Source of the DNA: Sulfitobacter brevis
Lineage (GTDB): Bacteria; Pseudomonadota; Alphaproteobacteria; Rhodobacterales; Rhodobacteraceae
Length of the DNA stretch: 64,000 nt
Assembly: GCF_900112755.1 (NCBI RefSeq)
Contig: NZ_FOMW01000009.1
Span: forward strand, 62,001 to 126,000
Direction of reading: 5' to 3'
Part shown: piece after piece, positions 39,443 to 48,380 of the stretch
Numbering within the stretch: position 1 is the stretch's first letter
How the letters are laid out: the number at the start of each line of letters is the position of its first letter
Notes under the pieces: generated by a model
What the model was told of the DNA's origin: nothing
Databases searched by the model: none
Seen by the model: the letters and a program-made list of their open reading frames with translations, nothing else
Program-made: the position numbers and the translations under genes

Positions 39443-39571
39443 GCGCAACTACCGCTAGATTTTCTGCCATTAGTTATCACGTTTCTGACAGCAAGCCTCC
39501 GGTTGCTGGTAGCTTCGTCTCGTCTGGCTTAATCCTTTGCAAAGTTTTTGAGCGTAAAGGTTCCTGTAACG

Positions 39572-40930
39572 ATGCAAGCCGCGACCCTTATCATAGTTTT
39601 CAGCGCGATCCTGATCGCCAGTTTCCTTGTGGCCCCTAAACGCGCCACCGTCGAAGGGTTCTTTGGCGGCGCAGATGAGAACGGACACGCGCCGGGGCTG
39701 ATGGTTCTGGTGCTCAGCCAGGTAACGACATGGATCTTCGCCCGTTCGTTAATGAATGCAGCGATCTTGGGATATTATTACGGGATCGCCGGAACGCTGG
39801 CCTATGCCGCCTACTATGGGTCATTTCTGACTGGCGGCTATATCGTGGGTCATTTGCGGCGAAATGGTGCGCGGTCGCTACAGGATTGGCTCGGCACGCA
39901 GTTCGGCTCGGCCGGCAATGGATGTTATAACTTCGTGATTGCCCTGCGGCTGCTGTCCGAGGTTTTCGCCAACCTTCTGGTCGTTGGGTTGATCTTCGAC
40001 GCGGTTCTGGCGGGCAGCGGCACCACTGCAATTCTGATTGCCGGACTTTTGGGGCTGGGATATTCCGCGTGGGGCGGTTTGTCGGCATCACTACGCACCG
40101 ATGTCATGCAGATGCTGGTGTTTATTGTCATCTTTGGTCTGGCCTTTTTGGCGCTGGTCACGGCCCCAGCTTTTGATCTCGTTTCGGTGCTGACAGCTTC
40201 GGGCACCTCGGGCGCGTGGAACGGGTGGGTCCTGCTGGCCGTCGCTTTGTTGCAGGTATTTTCCTATCCTGCGCATGATCCGGTGATGATGGATCGCGGA
40301 TTTCTGGCCGACCCTGAGACCACACGCCGGTCGTTTCTGCATGCGTTCTGGATTTCGACACTTTGCATCATCGGTTTCGGTTTTTTCGGGATACAGGCCG
40401 GCCTCATGGGCGCGGCTTACGAAGGCGAGCTGCTCGGCACTTGGGCCGTGATGTTCCCGCCTTGGGTTTTTCTGGCCCTGATGATCTCCTTGCTGGTCTC
40501 GGCGCTAAGCACGCTTGATTCCACTCTGGCCGCTGCCGCCCGCTTGGTTGTTGAGGAATTGGGCATCGCGCCACGCACGTTGAATGGCGGGCGGGTGGCG
40601 ATGGTTGCTTTCATGGGTGTGGGCACCTGCCTGACACTTTGGGGCGATGCGACCTTGTTCGACGCGGTGGCGGTATCTGGCACCGCATCGATGTTTTTAA
40701 CGCCCGTTCTTTTGGTCGCGCTGATTGGCGGACGGCAGATCGCGCCTTGGGCCTATTTCACCGCCTTCGGAACGGCGATGCTCGGCGCGATTGCCTATTT
40801 TGGCCGCGACTGGCCGATGTTTGCAGCGCTCCTGCCCGAGGGACATAAATATGAGCAATTGCTGATGATCTGCGCGGTGGTTCTGGTCTCGGGCTTTGCG
40901 GCAGTGCTTGCGGGCCTGCGGCGCGGCTGA
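39572..40930 (+). CDS. Sodium:solute symporter (SSS) family protein
   Basis: A 452-residue integral membrane protein with about 12-13 hydrophobic helices, of the SLC5-like LeuT-fold family. Family-like features include LLSEVFANLLVVGLIFDAVL (about residue 130), LLGLGYSAWGGLSASLRTDV (about residue 160) and ISLLVSALSTLDSTLAAAAR (about residues 309-328), where the last contains the conserved serine-rich helix 8 that binds Na+. The substrate is not readable. I start at ATG 39572, with AAAGG 11 bases upstream; TTG 39548 is possible. It is followed 33 bases later by an ABC ATPase. Confidence 0.88.
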   Translation: MQAATLIIVFSAILIASFLVAPKRATVEGFFGGADENGHAPGLMVLVLSQVTTWIFARSLMNAAILGYYYGIAGTLAYAAYYGSFLTGGYIVGHLRRNGARSLQDWLGTQFGSAGNGCYNFVIALRLLSEVFANLLVVGLIFDAVLAGSGTTAILIAGLLGLGYSAWGGLSASLRTDVMQMLVFIVIFGLAFLALVTAPAFDLVSVLTASGTSGAWNGWVLLAVALLQVFSYPAHDPVMMDRGFLADPETTRRSFLHAFWISTLCIIGFGFFGIQAGLMGAAYEGELLGTWAVMFPPWVFLALMISLLVSALSTLDSTLAAAARLVVEELGIAPRTLNGGRVAMVAFMGVGTCLTLWGDATLFDAVAVSGTASMFLTPVLLVALIGGRQIAPWAYFTAFGTAMLGAIAYFGRDWPMFAALLPEGHKYEQLLMICAVVLVSGFAAVLAGLRRG

Positions 40931-40935
40931 TAGCT

Positions 40936-40962
40936 GGTATCCGAGTAAATTCATCGGATACC
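40936..40962 (+). repeat. Perfect inverted repeat before the ABC ATPase start
   Basis: GGTATCCGA and TCGGATACC pair perfectly over a nine-base spacer, ending one base before the ATG at 40964. It may be a DNA operator or an RNA hairpin covering the ribosome-binding zone, since no other Shine-Dalgarno sequence is visible there. Confidence 0.6.
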
Positions 40963-40963
40963 C

Positions 40964-42064
40964 ATGCAGGCCGCAATTCCCCGCCTTGAAATCCGCAACC
41001 TCAAGCGCCGCTACGACGGGCGCGCGGTTGTCGACGATGTCAGCCTTCAGATCATGCCGGGGCAGGTGACCTGCCTGCTCGGCCCGTCGGGCTGCGGTAA
41101 ATCCACTACGCTGCGGATGATCGCAGGCGTCGAGATGCAAGACAGCGGCTCGATCTATGTGGATGGCAAGCTGATCTGCGATACAAATTTTCGGGTCCCA
41201 CCGGAGCGGCGGGAAATTGGCCTGATGTTTCAAGACTTTGCGTTGTTTCCTCACCTGAGCGTGGCGGACAACGTGGGCTTTGGCCTCAAAACGATGGATA
41301 AGGCCGCCCGCCGCGCCCGCATCGAAGATTTGCTGGAGCGCGTGGACCTCAAACGTTTTGTGGACGGCTACCCGCATCAACTTTCGGGCGGGGAGCAGCA
41401 GCGCGTGGCGCTGGCTCGGGCTTTGGCACCGCGGCCGCGGATTATGCTGATGGACGAACCATTCTCTGGCCTCGATAATCGTTTGCGCGATGAAATACGC
41501 GACCACACGCTGACTGTGTTGAAGGAAGAAGACACCGCCGTCCTGCTGGTCACCCACGAGCCGGACGAAGCCATGCGCATGGCGGATGAAATTGCCCTGA
41601 TGCGCGATGGAAAGATCGTACAGCAGGGCGCGCCCTATAACGTCTATACCCGCCCGCTTGATCGCGCCTCGGTGTCGTTCTTTTCTGACGCAAATGTGCT
41701 GCATGCCGAAGTGTCCGGCGCGCTGGCGCAGACGCCCTTTGGCAGGTTTCTCGCCCCCGGTGTGCCCGATGGCACGCCCGTTGATATCGTGTTTCGCCCC
41801 CAGCACGTCCGGATCGACTTTGATCGAGGGGGCAAGGGGCCAGTGCCGACGGCCACCGACGGCACGGCGGCGCGTGCGACCGTGGCGCGGGCGCGGTTCA
41901 TGGGCAACGAAAGCCTCGTGGAATTTGTGATGGATTACGATGGATCGACGCTTAAGGCGACAGTCCCGAATGTGTTTTTGCCCCAGCCCGGCGCAGTGAT
42001 GTGGCTGACCATAAGGCGCGACCGTTGCTTTGTTTTCCCTGTCGCTTCAAGGAGCACGTCATGA
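40964..42064 (+). CDS. ABC transporter ATP-binding protein, PotA/FbpC type, without a local permease
   Basis: A 366-residue ATPase. Walker A LLGPSGCGKSTTLRMIAG (about residues 43-60), Q-loop LMFQDFALFPHLSVAD, signature LSGGEQQRVALARALAPR (about residue 139), Walker B RIMLMDEPFSGLD and the H-loop in LLVTHEPDEAMR are intact. The C-terminal portion (about residues 255-365) is a TOBE-type regulatory domain as in importers for iron, polyamine or sugars. No permease or binding protein is adjacent. It is followed directly by two Lin0512 genes, the first overlapping its stop as ATGA. Confidence 0.9.
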   Translation: MQAAIPRLEIRNLKRRYDGRAVVDDVSLQIMPGQVTCLLGPSGCGKSTTLRMIAGVEMQDSGSIYVDGKLICDTNFRVPPERREIGLMFQDFALFPHLSVADNVGFGLKTMDKAARRARIEDLLERVDLKRFVDGYPHQLSGGEQQRVALARALAPRPRIMLMDEPFSGLDNRLRDEIRDHTLTVLKEEDTAVLLVTHEPDEAMRMADEIALMRDGKIVQQGAPYNVYTRPLDRASVSFFSDANVLHAEVSGALAQTPFGRFLAPGVPDGTPVDIVFRPQHVRIDFDRGGKGPVPTATDGTAARATVARARFMGNESLVEFVMDYDGSTLKATVPNVFLPQPGAVMWLTIRRDRCFVFPVASRSTS

Positions 42065-42414
42065 CCAAAACATTGCTGGTGGAATTCGGGATGGGATCGT
42101 CGCTGCGGCGAGGTGACTATACCCAAGCGGCCAAACGCGCGGTCGAGGATGCGCTTTGGCACAACTCGATCAATCTGGCCGAGCTGTTTGGTTTTGACAA
42201 AGCGGACATGCAGATCACCCTCGATGTTGGCGTGCAGCAGCCTGAAGCGGTTGACGCAGATGTGCTGCGGGCGGTGTTTCCCTATGGCTCTGTCACGGTA
42301 AATCTGCACCGTGGCGGGTTGGATGTGCCGCGTCCCGAAGGGCAGGGCAACCCGACGATCATCGCCAATGTGGCGCTGTCGGTCGGTTTTGATATGGAGC
42401 GGGCCGATGGGTGA
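42061..42414 (+). CDS. Lin0512 family protein, first copy
   Basis: A 117-residue protein with the family start LLVEFGMGSSLRRGDYTQAA, then KRAVEDALWHNSINLAELFG. Lin0512 proteins are small, widespread and of unknown function, related by pattern to MoaC-like or YjgF-like small folds only loosely. GGAGCACGTC precedes the ATG, which overlaps the ABC ATPase stop. It overlaps the second copy by eight bases. Confidence 0.85.
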   Translation: MTKTLLVEFGMGSSLRRGDYTQAAKRAVEDALWHNSINLAELFGFDKADMQITLDVGVQQPEAVDADVLRAVFPYGSVTVNLHRGGLDVPRPEGQGNPTIIANVALSVGFDMERADG

Positions 42415-42778
42415 GCAGCGCGTGATCATCGAAATGGGCATGGGCAACGACTTGCACGGGATGGATTATACCAAAGCCGCCGCGCGGGCGATTGACGATG
42501 CGCTGCGCCATTCGTCGCTGCCGTTGTTCGGCGTGTTGGAGCTTCCGCATGATGCGATGCGGGTGCAGGTGACCGTGGCGGTGCACGAGCCGGACAAGAT
42601 CGATATCGCAGCCCTCACAGCGCGTTTACCGCGCGGTCGAGCCGAAGTTCGGGCGGTTTTTGGCGGGCTGAATGTGACAGGTGCGCAGGATACGATTGTA
42701 ATCGCACAGGCCAGTGTTGAGGCGTTTTTGCCGCCGCAAACCGACTGGCGGCTTGTGGTCGCTGCGCAGGAAGAGTGA
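42407..42778 (+). CDS. Lin0512 family protein, second copy
   Basis: A 123-residue paralogue of the preceding gene: VIIEMGMGNDLHGMDYTKAA, then ARAIDDALRHSSLPLFGVLE. The pattern EMGMG/EFGMG, DYTxAAxRAxxDALxHxS is shared by both copies. I start at ATG 42407 (MGEQRVIIEMG), the first codon in frame after the stop of the first copy's open region; the eight-base overlap is tight. Two adjacent, diverged copies suggest a heterodimer. It ends nine bases before the convergent WYL regulator stop. Confidence 0.85.
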   Translation: MGEQRVIIEMGMGNDLHGMDYTKAAARAIDDALRHSSLPLFGVLELPHDAMRVQVTVAVHEPDKIDIAALTARLPRGRAEVRAVFGGLNVTGAQDTIVIAQASVEAFLPPQTDWRLVVAAQEE

Positions 42779-42787
42779 TCAACTCCC

Positions 42788-43462
42788 TTACGGCTTTTGC
42801 GCTTGGAATTCAGCCAGCGATTTGCCTGCCTCATCGGTAAAAAGCTCCGGCAACGCCTCGGCGCTCTCGATCAGATCCAGCCGGAAGGTACGGAAATCAC
42901 TGCGCAGTTCGCACCAAGCCGTCAGCAGCCATATCCTGCCCAGATGCTCCATCATCAAGGGGCGCACGCGGCGCGTTGTCACGGTGCCTGACTGCGCCGT
43001 ATAGGTCAGTCGCAGCTTTTGCCGTGCCTTGATCGCGGCACGCAGGGTAGCGATATGGCGGATGCCACGCGCAGTATCGGCAAAGGGATAGACGGCAAAT
43101 TTCCACGCCTCCGCTTCGGCTGTGATCCTCTCCGGCAGCACCGCGTCAATCTTTTCTGCAAGGCTAAGGGCGGCGGATTTTAATGCGGCATCGGCGACTT
43201 CGCCCGCGATCGCGAGCCCCAGATTGAGCGCTTCGAATTCCACGTCGGTCAGGGTAAGCGGCGGCAGGCTGATCACATCGGCGAGCCTGTAACCCACGCC
43301 ACGCGCTCCCGACACCGGCACGCCCGATGCCGCCAGAGTGTCCATATCCCGATAAACCGTGCGCGGTGTGACGCCCATGCGGCTGGCAATATCCTCGGCG
43401 CGATGGGTCTGCCCGTCGCGCATGAGCTGCATAATCTCGAAAAGGCGGTTCTGGCGTAGCAT
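42788..43462 (-). CDS. WYL-domain transcriptional regulator (YafY type)
   Basis: A 224-residue regulator. The N-terminal winged helix (about residues 1-60) is clear in RLFEIMQLMRDGQTHRAEDI and MGVTPRTVYRDMDTLAASGV. The C-terminal WYL domain (about residues 140-215) has LTYTAQSGTVTTRRVRPLMM and RIWLLTAWCELRSDFRTFRL. Members sense small ligands and often repress a divergent gene. A perfect palindrome lies just upstream of its start. It is convergent with the Lin0512 genes and divergent from tatA. Confidence 0.88.
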   Translation of the reverse strand: MLRQNRLFEIMQLMRDGQTHRAEDIASRMGVTPRTVYRDMDTLAASGVPVSGARGVGYRLADVISLPPLTLTDVEFEALNLGLAIAGEVADAALKSAALSLAEKIDAVLPERITAEAEAWKFAVYPFADTARGIRHIATLRAAIKARQKLRLTYTAQSGTVTTRRVRPLMMEHLGRIWLLTAWCELRSDFRTFRLDLIESAEALPELFTDEAGKSLAEFQAQKP

Positions 43463-43466
43463 ACTC

Positions 43467-43484
43467 CTGACATTAACCTGTCAG
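43467..43484 (-). promoter_or_regulatory. Operator-like palindrome at the WYL regulator start
   Basis: CTGACA-N6-TGTCAG, a perfect inverted repeat, lies four bases upstream of the regulator's ATG on the minus strand. Position and form fit an autoregulatory operator; the spacer is TTAACC. Confidence 0.55.
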
Positions 43485-43635
43485 TTGTCCGCTGCAACCC
43501 TGCAAATAGCCCGGCACTGCGCTGCTGATCACCATGCCATAGGGCTTTGCCGCTTTTGCCAGCCTGACAAATTCACTACACCCGATGACGAACGGTCGCC
43601 CCTGTGCGGCTTTGCGGAATCATGGGAGAGCGCAG

Positions 43636-43899
43636 ATGTTGAATAATATTGGCTTGCCGGGCCTGCTGCTGATCGCGGTTGTGGTGTTGGTACTTTTCGG
43701 TCGGGGCAAGATCTCGTCGTTGATGGGTGAAGTCGGCAAAGGCATCACCAGCTTTAAAAAGGGCATCAGCGAAGGCGAAGAAGAGCAGAAGACCGACACC
43801 AAACACGTCGAAGACCTGCACGATGCCGACCTGCCCGAGCATACCGACCTTGGCACGCACCCCAAGACGGATAAAATCGCCGACAAAGACCGGGTGTAA
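43636..43899 (+). CDS. tatA: Sec-independent protein translocase TatA
   Basis: An 87-residue protein with an N-terminal helix ([20 protein letters not shown]) followed by the FGRGKIS hinge and an amphipathic helix ([20 protein letters not shown]), then an acidic tail. It forms the Tat pore. ATG 43636 is preceded by GGGAGAG and gives the usual length; the upstream in-frame start adds residues absent from TatA. TatB follows after six bases. Confidence 0.95.
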   Translation: MLNNIGLPGLLLIAVVVLVLFGRGKISSLMGEVGKGITSFKKGISEGEEEQKTDTKHVEDLHDADLPEHTDLGTHPKTDKIADKDRV

Positions 43900-43905
43900 A
43901 CGCAC

Positions 43906-44574
43906 ATGTTCGATCTGGGGTGGTCAGAGTTATTGGTCATCGGTGTCGTGGCGTTAATCGTCGTGGGGCCGAAGGACTTGCCGGTATTGTTCCGGCGTGT
44001 CGGGCAATTTGTCGGCAAAGCCAAAGGCATGGCCCGCGAATTCAGTCAGGCAATGAACGATGCCGCTGATGATACCGGCGTGCGCGAGGTCTCCTCAAGC
44101 CTGAACAAATCGCTTAAAGCCGCAACCAATCCGCTAGGTTCAGCGATGGACAGTGTCAAATCAGCTGCAAGTTCGCTCACCAAGATCGACCCGGACAGCG
44201 AGACCGGAAAATTAGCTGCGGAACGGGCCGAGGACGTCAATAAGATACAGGCGGGCACAGCGCGTGCGGCAGCAGAGCGTAAACAGCGCGAGGCAACCGA
44301 GGCGCTTGCCAAGGCCGATGAGGCCGAAGCCAAGCTGACACCGGCGGCCACAGCTGCGCCAAGCACGGCACGTGTGACCGAGACCACTGCAGCGGCCACG
44401 CCCAAAGCCGCAAAACCTGCGGCCAAGAAAACGGCGACAGCAGCAAAAGCATCGGTGGCAAAGAAACCCGCCGCCAAGAAAGCGCCTGCAAAAAAACCTG
44501 CGGCAACCACAACAGCCGCGAAACCAGCAGCCAAGAAGGCTCCGGCCAAAACAGCTGCGAAAAAGAGCACGTAA
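43906..44574 (+). CDS. tatB: Sec-independent protein translocase TatB with Lys/Ala-rich tail
   Basis: A 222-residue TatB. The N-terminal helix and hinge ([20 protein letters not shown] then [20 protein letters not shown]) are typical. E. coli TatB is about 170 residues; here the last ~55 residues are a histone-H1-like repeat of [13 protein letters not shown] units, expected on the cytoplasmic side. TatB with TatC forms the twin-arginine signal receptor. The tail function is unknown. tatC starts immediately after the stop. Confidence 0.92.
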   Translation: MFDLGWSELLVIGVVALIVVGPKDLPVLFRRVGQFVGKAKGMAREFSQAMNDAADDTGVREVSSSLNKSLKAATNPLGSAMDSVKSAASSLTKIDPDSETGKLAAERAEDVNKIQAGTARAAAERKQREATEALAKADEAEAKLTPAATAAPSTARVTETTAAATPKAAKPAAKKTATAAKASVAKKPAAKKAPAKKPAATTTAAKPAAKKAPAKTAAKKST

Positions 44575-45456
44575 ATGAGCGCATCAGACGACATCGACGA
44601 CAGCGCGGCCCCCCTGATCGAACATCTGGCGGAGCTGCGCACGCGGCTGATCCATTCGGTCATCGCCTTTATCATCGGCATGGTGATCTGCTTTACCGTA
44701 TGGAACCCTATCTTTAACTTCCTGACCGCGCCCCTATGCTCGGCCATGGCCGAACGTGGGCAAGACGATTGCGGGCTAATCCTGATCAAGCTGCAAGAAG
44801 GCTTCTTTGTTGCGATTTCGATCTCGTTCCTTGGTGGCCTGATGTTGGGGTTTCCCTATATCAGCTACCAGCTGTGGCGGTTTGTGGCGCCCGGGCTTTA
44901 CAAGAACGAAAAGGGCGCTTTCCTGCCGTTTCTGATCTCCAGCCCGCTGATGTTCTTTCTGGGCGCGTCTTTTGCCTTTTATGTGGTCACGCCGTTGGCC
45001 TTTGATTTCTTCCTTGGATTTCAGCAGGCGGGTACACTTGTCGGTGAAGGGCCAAATGGCGAAAACGGCATCGCAGCCATTGCTTTTCAAGGCTCCGCTC
45101 AGGAATATCTGAGCCTGACGATCAAGTTCATCGTGGCCTTTGGCTTGTGCTTCCAGTTGCCAGTTTTGTTGACCCTGATGGGTAAGGCTGGGCTGGTCAG
45201 TGCCGAGGGTCTGCGCAGCGTACGTAAATACGCGGTTGTGGCAATCCTCGTGCTTGCTGCCCTGGTAACGCCGCCTGATGTGATCACGCAGGTGATCTTG
45301 TTCGTTGTAGTTTACGGCCTCTACGAGATTTCGATCCAACTGGTGAAGCGTGTTGAACGCAAGCGCGAGAAGCGTCTACGCGAAGAGGGCTTCTATGACG
45401 AAGACGAAGACCTGATGGCCGAGTTCGAGGACGATCGTGAGGACGCTGACAAGTGA
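44575..45456 (+). CDS. tatC: Sec-independent protein translocase TatC
   Basis: A 293-residue six-helix membrane protein. It begins with the conserved cytoplasmic [20 protein letters not shown] (about residues 14-33), has [20 protein letters not shown] (about residues 97-116), and ends with a charged DE-rich cytoplasmic tail. It recognises twin-arginine signal peptides. An insert with GEGPNGENG lies in the second periplasmic loop. Its stop overlaps the next gene (GTGA). Confidence 0.96.
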   Translation: MSASDDIDDSAAPLIEHLAELRTRLIHSVIAFIIGMVICFTVWNPIFNFLTAPLCSAMAERGQDDCGLILIKLQEGFFVAISISFLGGLMLGFPYISYQLWRFVAPGLYKNEKGAFLPFLISSPLMFFLGASFAFYVVTPLAFDFFLGFQQAGTLVGEGPNGENGIAAIAFQGSAQEYLSLTIKFIVAFGLCFQLPVLLTLMGKAGLVSAEGLRSVRKYAVVAILVLAALVTPPDVITQVILFVVVYGLYEISIQLVKRVERKREKRLREEGFYDEDEDLMAEFEDDREDADK

Positions 45457-46292
45457 TTGACGACCCGATGGACCGGATCGCCGCGGCGCTGGAGCGTATG
45501 TCTCCCGCGCCGCTGGCAGCCCCTGATTTCGATGCAGCGACTGCCTTTGTCTGGCACACCAACCCCGACAGATTGGGAGCTGTGCACAAGGTTGCAAAGG
45601 TTGATTTGCATTTGCTGGTCGGAGTTGATCGGTCGCGCGAGACACTGCTGGCCAATACCCGCCAATTTGCGGCTGGCTTGCCTGCGAATAACGCCTTGCT
45701 TTGGGGGGCGCGCGGGATGGGTAAATCCAGCCTTGTCAAGGCGATACATGCCGATGTTCAGTCACAGCATGAAGGGTTGCGCCTGATTGAATTGCAGCGT
45801 GAAGACTTGCCATCGGTGGGTCGTTTGCTGAACCTGCTACGTGGTGACGCACACCGTTTTGTGCTGTTCTGTGACGATCTGAGCTTTGGCCATGATGACA
45901 GCCACTACAAATCGCTTAAGGCGGTGTTAGATGGTAGCATTGAAGGGCGCCCTGACAATGTGGTGCTCTATGCGACATCCAACCGCCGTCACCTGATGCC
46001 GCGGGATATGATCGAAAACGAGCGCGGTAGCGCGATTAATCCGTCTGAAGCGGTCGAGGAAAAGGTCTCGCTCTCGGATCGGTTTGGTCTGTGGCTCGGC
46101 TTCCACCCCTGCGATCAAGCGCAATATCTGTCGATGATCCGTGGCTACTGCGACGCTCACGGAGTTGAGATCGCAGACGAGACGCTGACAGCAGATGCCA
46201 TTGAATGGCAGGCAACGCGTGGGTCGCGTTCGGGCCGTGTGGCGTGGCAGTATTTTGTTGATCTCGCAGGCCGGAAGGGCGTCCAGATCTAA
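45453..46292 (+). CDS. DUF815-type ATP-binding protein
   Basis: A 279-residue AAA+-like P-loop protein. Walker A is [20 protein letters not shown] (about residues 78-97) and Walker B is [14 protein letters not shown] (about residues 131-144); the [14 protein letters not shown] sensor follows. The family function is unknown. GTG 45453 overlaps the tatC stop, and ATG 45468 is an alternative. The coupling to tatC suggests co-expression, not a proven role in transport. Confidence 0.88.
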   Translation: MIDDPMDRIAAALERMSPAPLAAPDFDAATAFVWHTNPDRLGAVHKVAKVDLHLLVGVDRSRETLLANTRQFAAGLPANNALLWGARGMGKSSLVKAIHADVQSQHEGLRLIELQREDLPSVGRLLNLLRGDAHRFVLFCDDLSFGHDDSHYKSLKAVLDGSIEGRPDNVVLYATSNRRHLMPRDMIENERGSAINPSEAVEEKVSLSDRFGLWLGFHPCDQAQYLSMIRGYCDAHGVEIADETLTADAIEWQATRGSRSGRVAWQYFVDLAGRKGVQI

Positions 46293-46337
46293 CCCCGGCG
46301 CTGTGGAACCCGGGCTTCCGGCAAGACCAGCATCGTG

Positions 46338-46364
46338 GACTCTGTAGGCACGCGCTGCAGAGTC
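46338..46364. terminator. Hairpin between convergent genes
   Basis: GACTCTGTA and TGCAGAGTC pair with one G:T over nine bases. It lies between the convergent ATPase and NlpD-like genes, suggesting a shared terminator; a second hairpin is adjacent at 46370-46393. Confidence 0.45.
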
Positions 46365-46369
46365 GTGGT

Positions 46370-46393
46370 CCTGTGAGGCATTTTCCCCACAGG
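46370..46393. terminator. Second hairpin between convergent genes
   Basis: CCTGTG/CACAGG is a perfect six-base stem, extendable by two G:C pairs around one bulged base, with ATTTT in the loop. It lies 31 bases past the NlpD-like stop on the minus strand. Confidence 0.4.
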
Positions 46394-46424
46394 TCGATAA
46401 TTATCAGCTAAGGCGCGGTGCAGG

Positions 46425-47666
46425 TTACTGAATATAAGGGGCGGGATCGACGCTATCGAAGCCTTTGCGAACCTCGAAGTGCACGAAGGCATCCTCACCG
46501 CCGCGCAGTTTGGCGATCTGCTGACCCCGTGCCACGTTGTCCCCTTTTGCGACATTCACATCGGCGACATTGGCATAGACGGTCAGTAAGTTGTCAGGAT
46601 GCCGCACGACTACAATCGGCACGCCCTCGGCGCTTTTGGTGATCGCGGCGACGACGCCCGCATCAGCCGCTTTGACCGCAGTGCCCGCAGCGGCCTGAAT
46701 ATTAACACCCTCGTTTTTACCTTTGGCATAGCCGCGAATGATGCTGCCCTGAACTGGGGGTGACATTTTGGTCGGGGCAGAGGGAGCTGAGGTTTTTCCC
46801 ACATCGGCAACCGGCTTGGCCGGCGTTGTTGCCGCAGGCAGCGGCTTCGCGGTTGTATCTTGTGGCAATGGCTTGGCAGCCGAGGGAGGCGTAGGGGTTG
46901 GTGAGCCAGCACCGGGAGGTGTGGTGGCCTGTGCCGCTTCGCTGGGCACCGAGCGGGCTGGCGGATTTTGCTGTGGCACGGGGATCAACAAGAATTGCCC
47001 AGCACGAATGGAGAAATCAGGGCCCAAGCCGTTCCATTCGGCCAATGCCTTGATCGGCACGTTATAGAGCCGCGCAATGGTATAAGCGGTCTCGCCACGC
47101 TCGACTTTGTGGCGGATCGGCTCTTTGTTGGCTTGCTGCGCCGCGACAGGCGATGCCGCAACTGGAGCCGAGGCAGGCGGCAGGGCTGCAGTCTGCACGC
47201 CGGGTGTCGCAGGAGCGCGGTTGATTGCGTCGCCTGCAATGCTGGTAATGTCGCGCGGCGCGGTGATCGGGCCGGTTGTGGTGGCGCCTGTGGCAGGCGA
47301 AGGCTCGGCCACGCGGCTTGGCAGCACGATGATCTCATCCTTGCGCAAGCGGACGTTGGGCTGCATGCCGTTGTAGCGCGCCAGCTCTTGCAGATTGACG
47401 CCGACCCGCGCGGACACATCGGCCAGCGTATCGTCACGCCGCGCCACGGCGACCTGATAGTTGGGATAGGATATCACGCCGCGATTATCGGGGCGGGGCC
47501 GGTCGGCGACCGGAGCAGAGGCTGCATCAGCGGTCGAAAAACCGCCATTTAGCCCGCGTAAATCATAATCCAGCGGCTGGTTTTCACAACCCGCGAGAAA
47601 GAGGACACTGGCACCGGCCAGCAGGCTGGCCCGTGTGATCGGGCGGCGCAAGGTGTGGTGACGCAT
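46425..47666 (-). CDS. NlpD-like lipoprotein with LysM repeats and degenerate LytM domain
   Basis: A 413-residue lipoprotein: signal ending in LAGC (about residue 26), two LysM modules (the first about residues 66-115, NYQVAVARRDDTLADVSARV; the second about 187-235, KVERGETAYTIARLYNVPIK), a long Pro/Ala/Thr linker, and a C-terminal M23/LytM domain. The zinc ligands are missing: HxxxD is replaced by NEGVN and HLH by FVH. This fits the non-catalytic amidase activators of the NlpD/EnvC class that open peptidoglycan amidases at division. I prefer ATG 47666 over 47672 because GAGGAC then has proper spacing. Confidence 0.88.
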   Translation of the reverse strand: MRHHTLRRPITRASLLAGASVLFLAGCENQPLDYDLRGLNGGFSTADAASAPVADRPRPDNRGVISYPNYQVAVARRDDTLADVSARVGVNLQELARYNGMQPNVRLRKDEIIVLPSRVAEPSPATGATTTGPITAPRDITSIAGDAINRAPATPGVQTAALPPASAPVAASPVAAQQANKEPIRHKVERGETAYTIARLYNVPIKALAEWNGLGPDFSIRAGQFLLIPVPQQNPPARSVPSEAAQATTPPGAGSPTPTPPSAAKPLPQDTTAKPLPAATTPAKPVADVGKTSAPSAPTKMSPPVQGSIIRGYAKGKNEGVNIQAAAGTAVKAADAGVVAAITKSAEGVPIVVVRHPDNLLTVYANVADVNVAKGDNVARGQQIAKLRGGEDAFVHFEVRKGFDSVDPAPYIQ

Positions 47667-47723
47667 CTGCATGTCCTCATAGTCTGCCCCATGTGCATCC
47701 GGGGTTTGCGGCCTTATAGCCGA

Positions 47724-48380
47724 TTATGTGTCCTTGCCCAACCCTTCTAACAAGGGAACAAAGCGAACAGCCCGCATTTCGTCATATTCCAGCCCAGTGG
47801 CGGTTTTGCGCACACGGATCAGGTGTTGAACGGCGTCGGATTGGCCAACAGGGAGGACCATAATGCCACCCTCTTTCAACTGCGCCAGCAGCGGGCCGGG
47901 AGGGTCTTCTGCGGCGGCGGTGACGATAATACGGTCAAACGGTGCCTGTTCGGCAAGGCCGAAGCTGCCGTCGGCGGTGATGGCCGTAATATTGTTCAAC
48001 TGCAATGCGTCAAAAATCTCGCGGGCTTCGCGCACAAGACGGCGGTGGCGATCGATCGTATAAACACGGCGCGCCAGCTTGCTGAGGATCGCTGCCTGAT
48101 AGCCCGATCCGGTGCCGATCTCGAGGACCTTATCGCGCGGACTGACCTCTAACGCTTGCGTCATCAATCCGACAACCGAAGGCTGGCTGATGGTCTGCCC
48201 GCAGGCAATCGGCAGGGGCATGTCCTCATAGGCGCGATTGGCGAAAATGCCACGAATAAATGGGCCGCGATCCACCGCTTCCATCGCCGAAAGTACAGCA
48301 TTGTCGGTCACGCCCTTTGAGCGCAGCGCGTAGAGAAATTGCATTTTGCGTTCTGCGTCAGAGGTGGCGGGTTCGTTCAT
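47724..48380 (-). CDS. pcm: Protein-L-isoaspartate O-methyltransferase
   Basis: A 218-residue SAM-dependent methyltransferase that repairs isoaspartyl residues. [20 protein letters not shown] (about residues 85-104) is the SAM motif I, and [20 protein letters not shown] just before it is the family-specific substrate block. Its start overlaps the surE stop (ATGA), the usual surE-pcm pairing. Confidence 0.95.
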   Translation of the reverse strand: MNEPATSDAERKMQFLYALRSKGVTDNAVLSAMEAVDRGPFIRGIFANRAYEDMPLPIACGQTISQPSVVGLMTQALEVSPRDKVLEIGTGSGYQAAILSKLARRVYTIDRHRRLVREAREIFDALQLNNITAITADGSFGLAEQAPFDRIIVTAAAEDPPGPLLAQLKEGGIMVLPVGQSDAVQHLIRVRKTATGLEYDEMRAVRFVPLLEGLGKDT

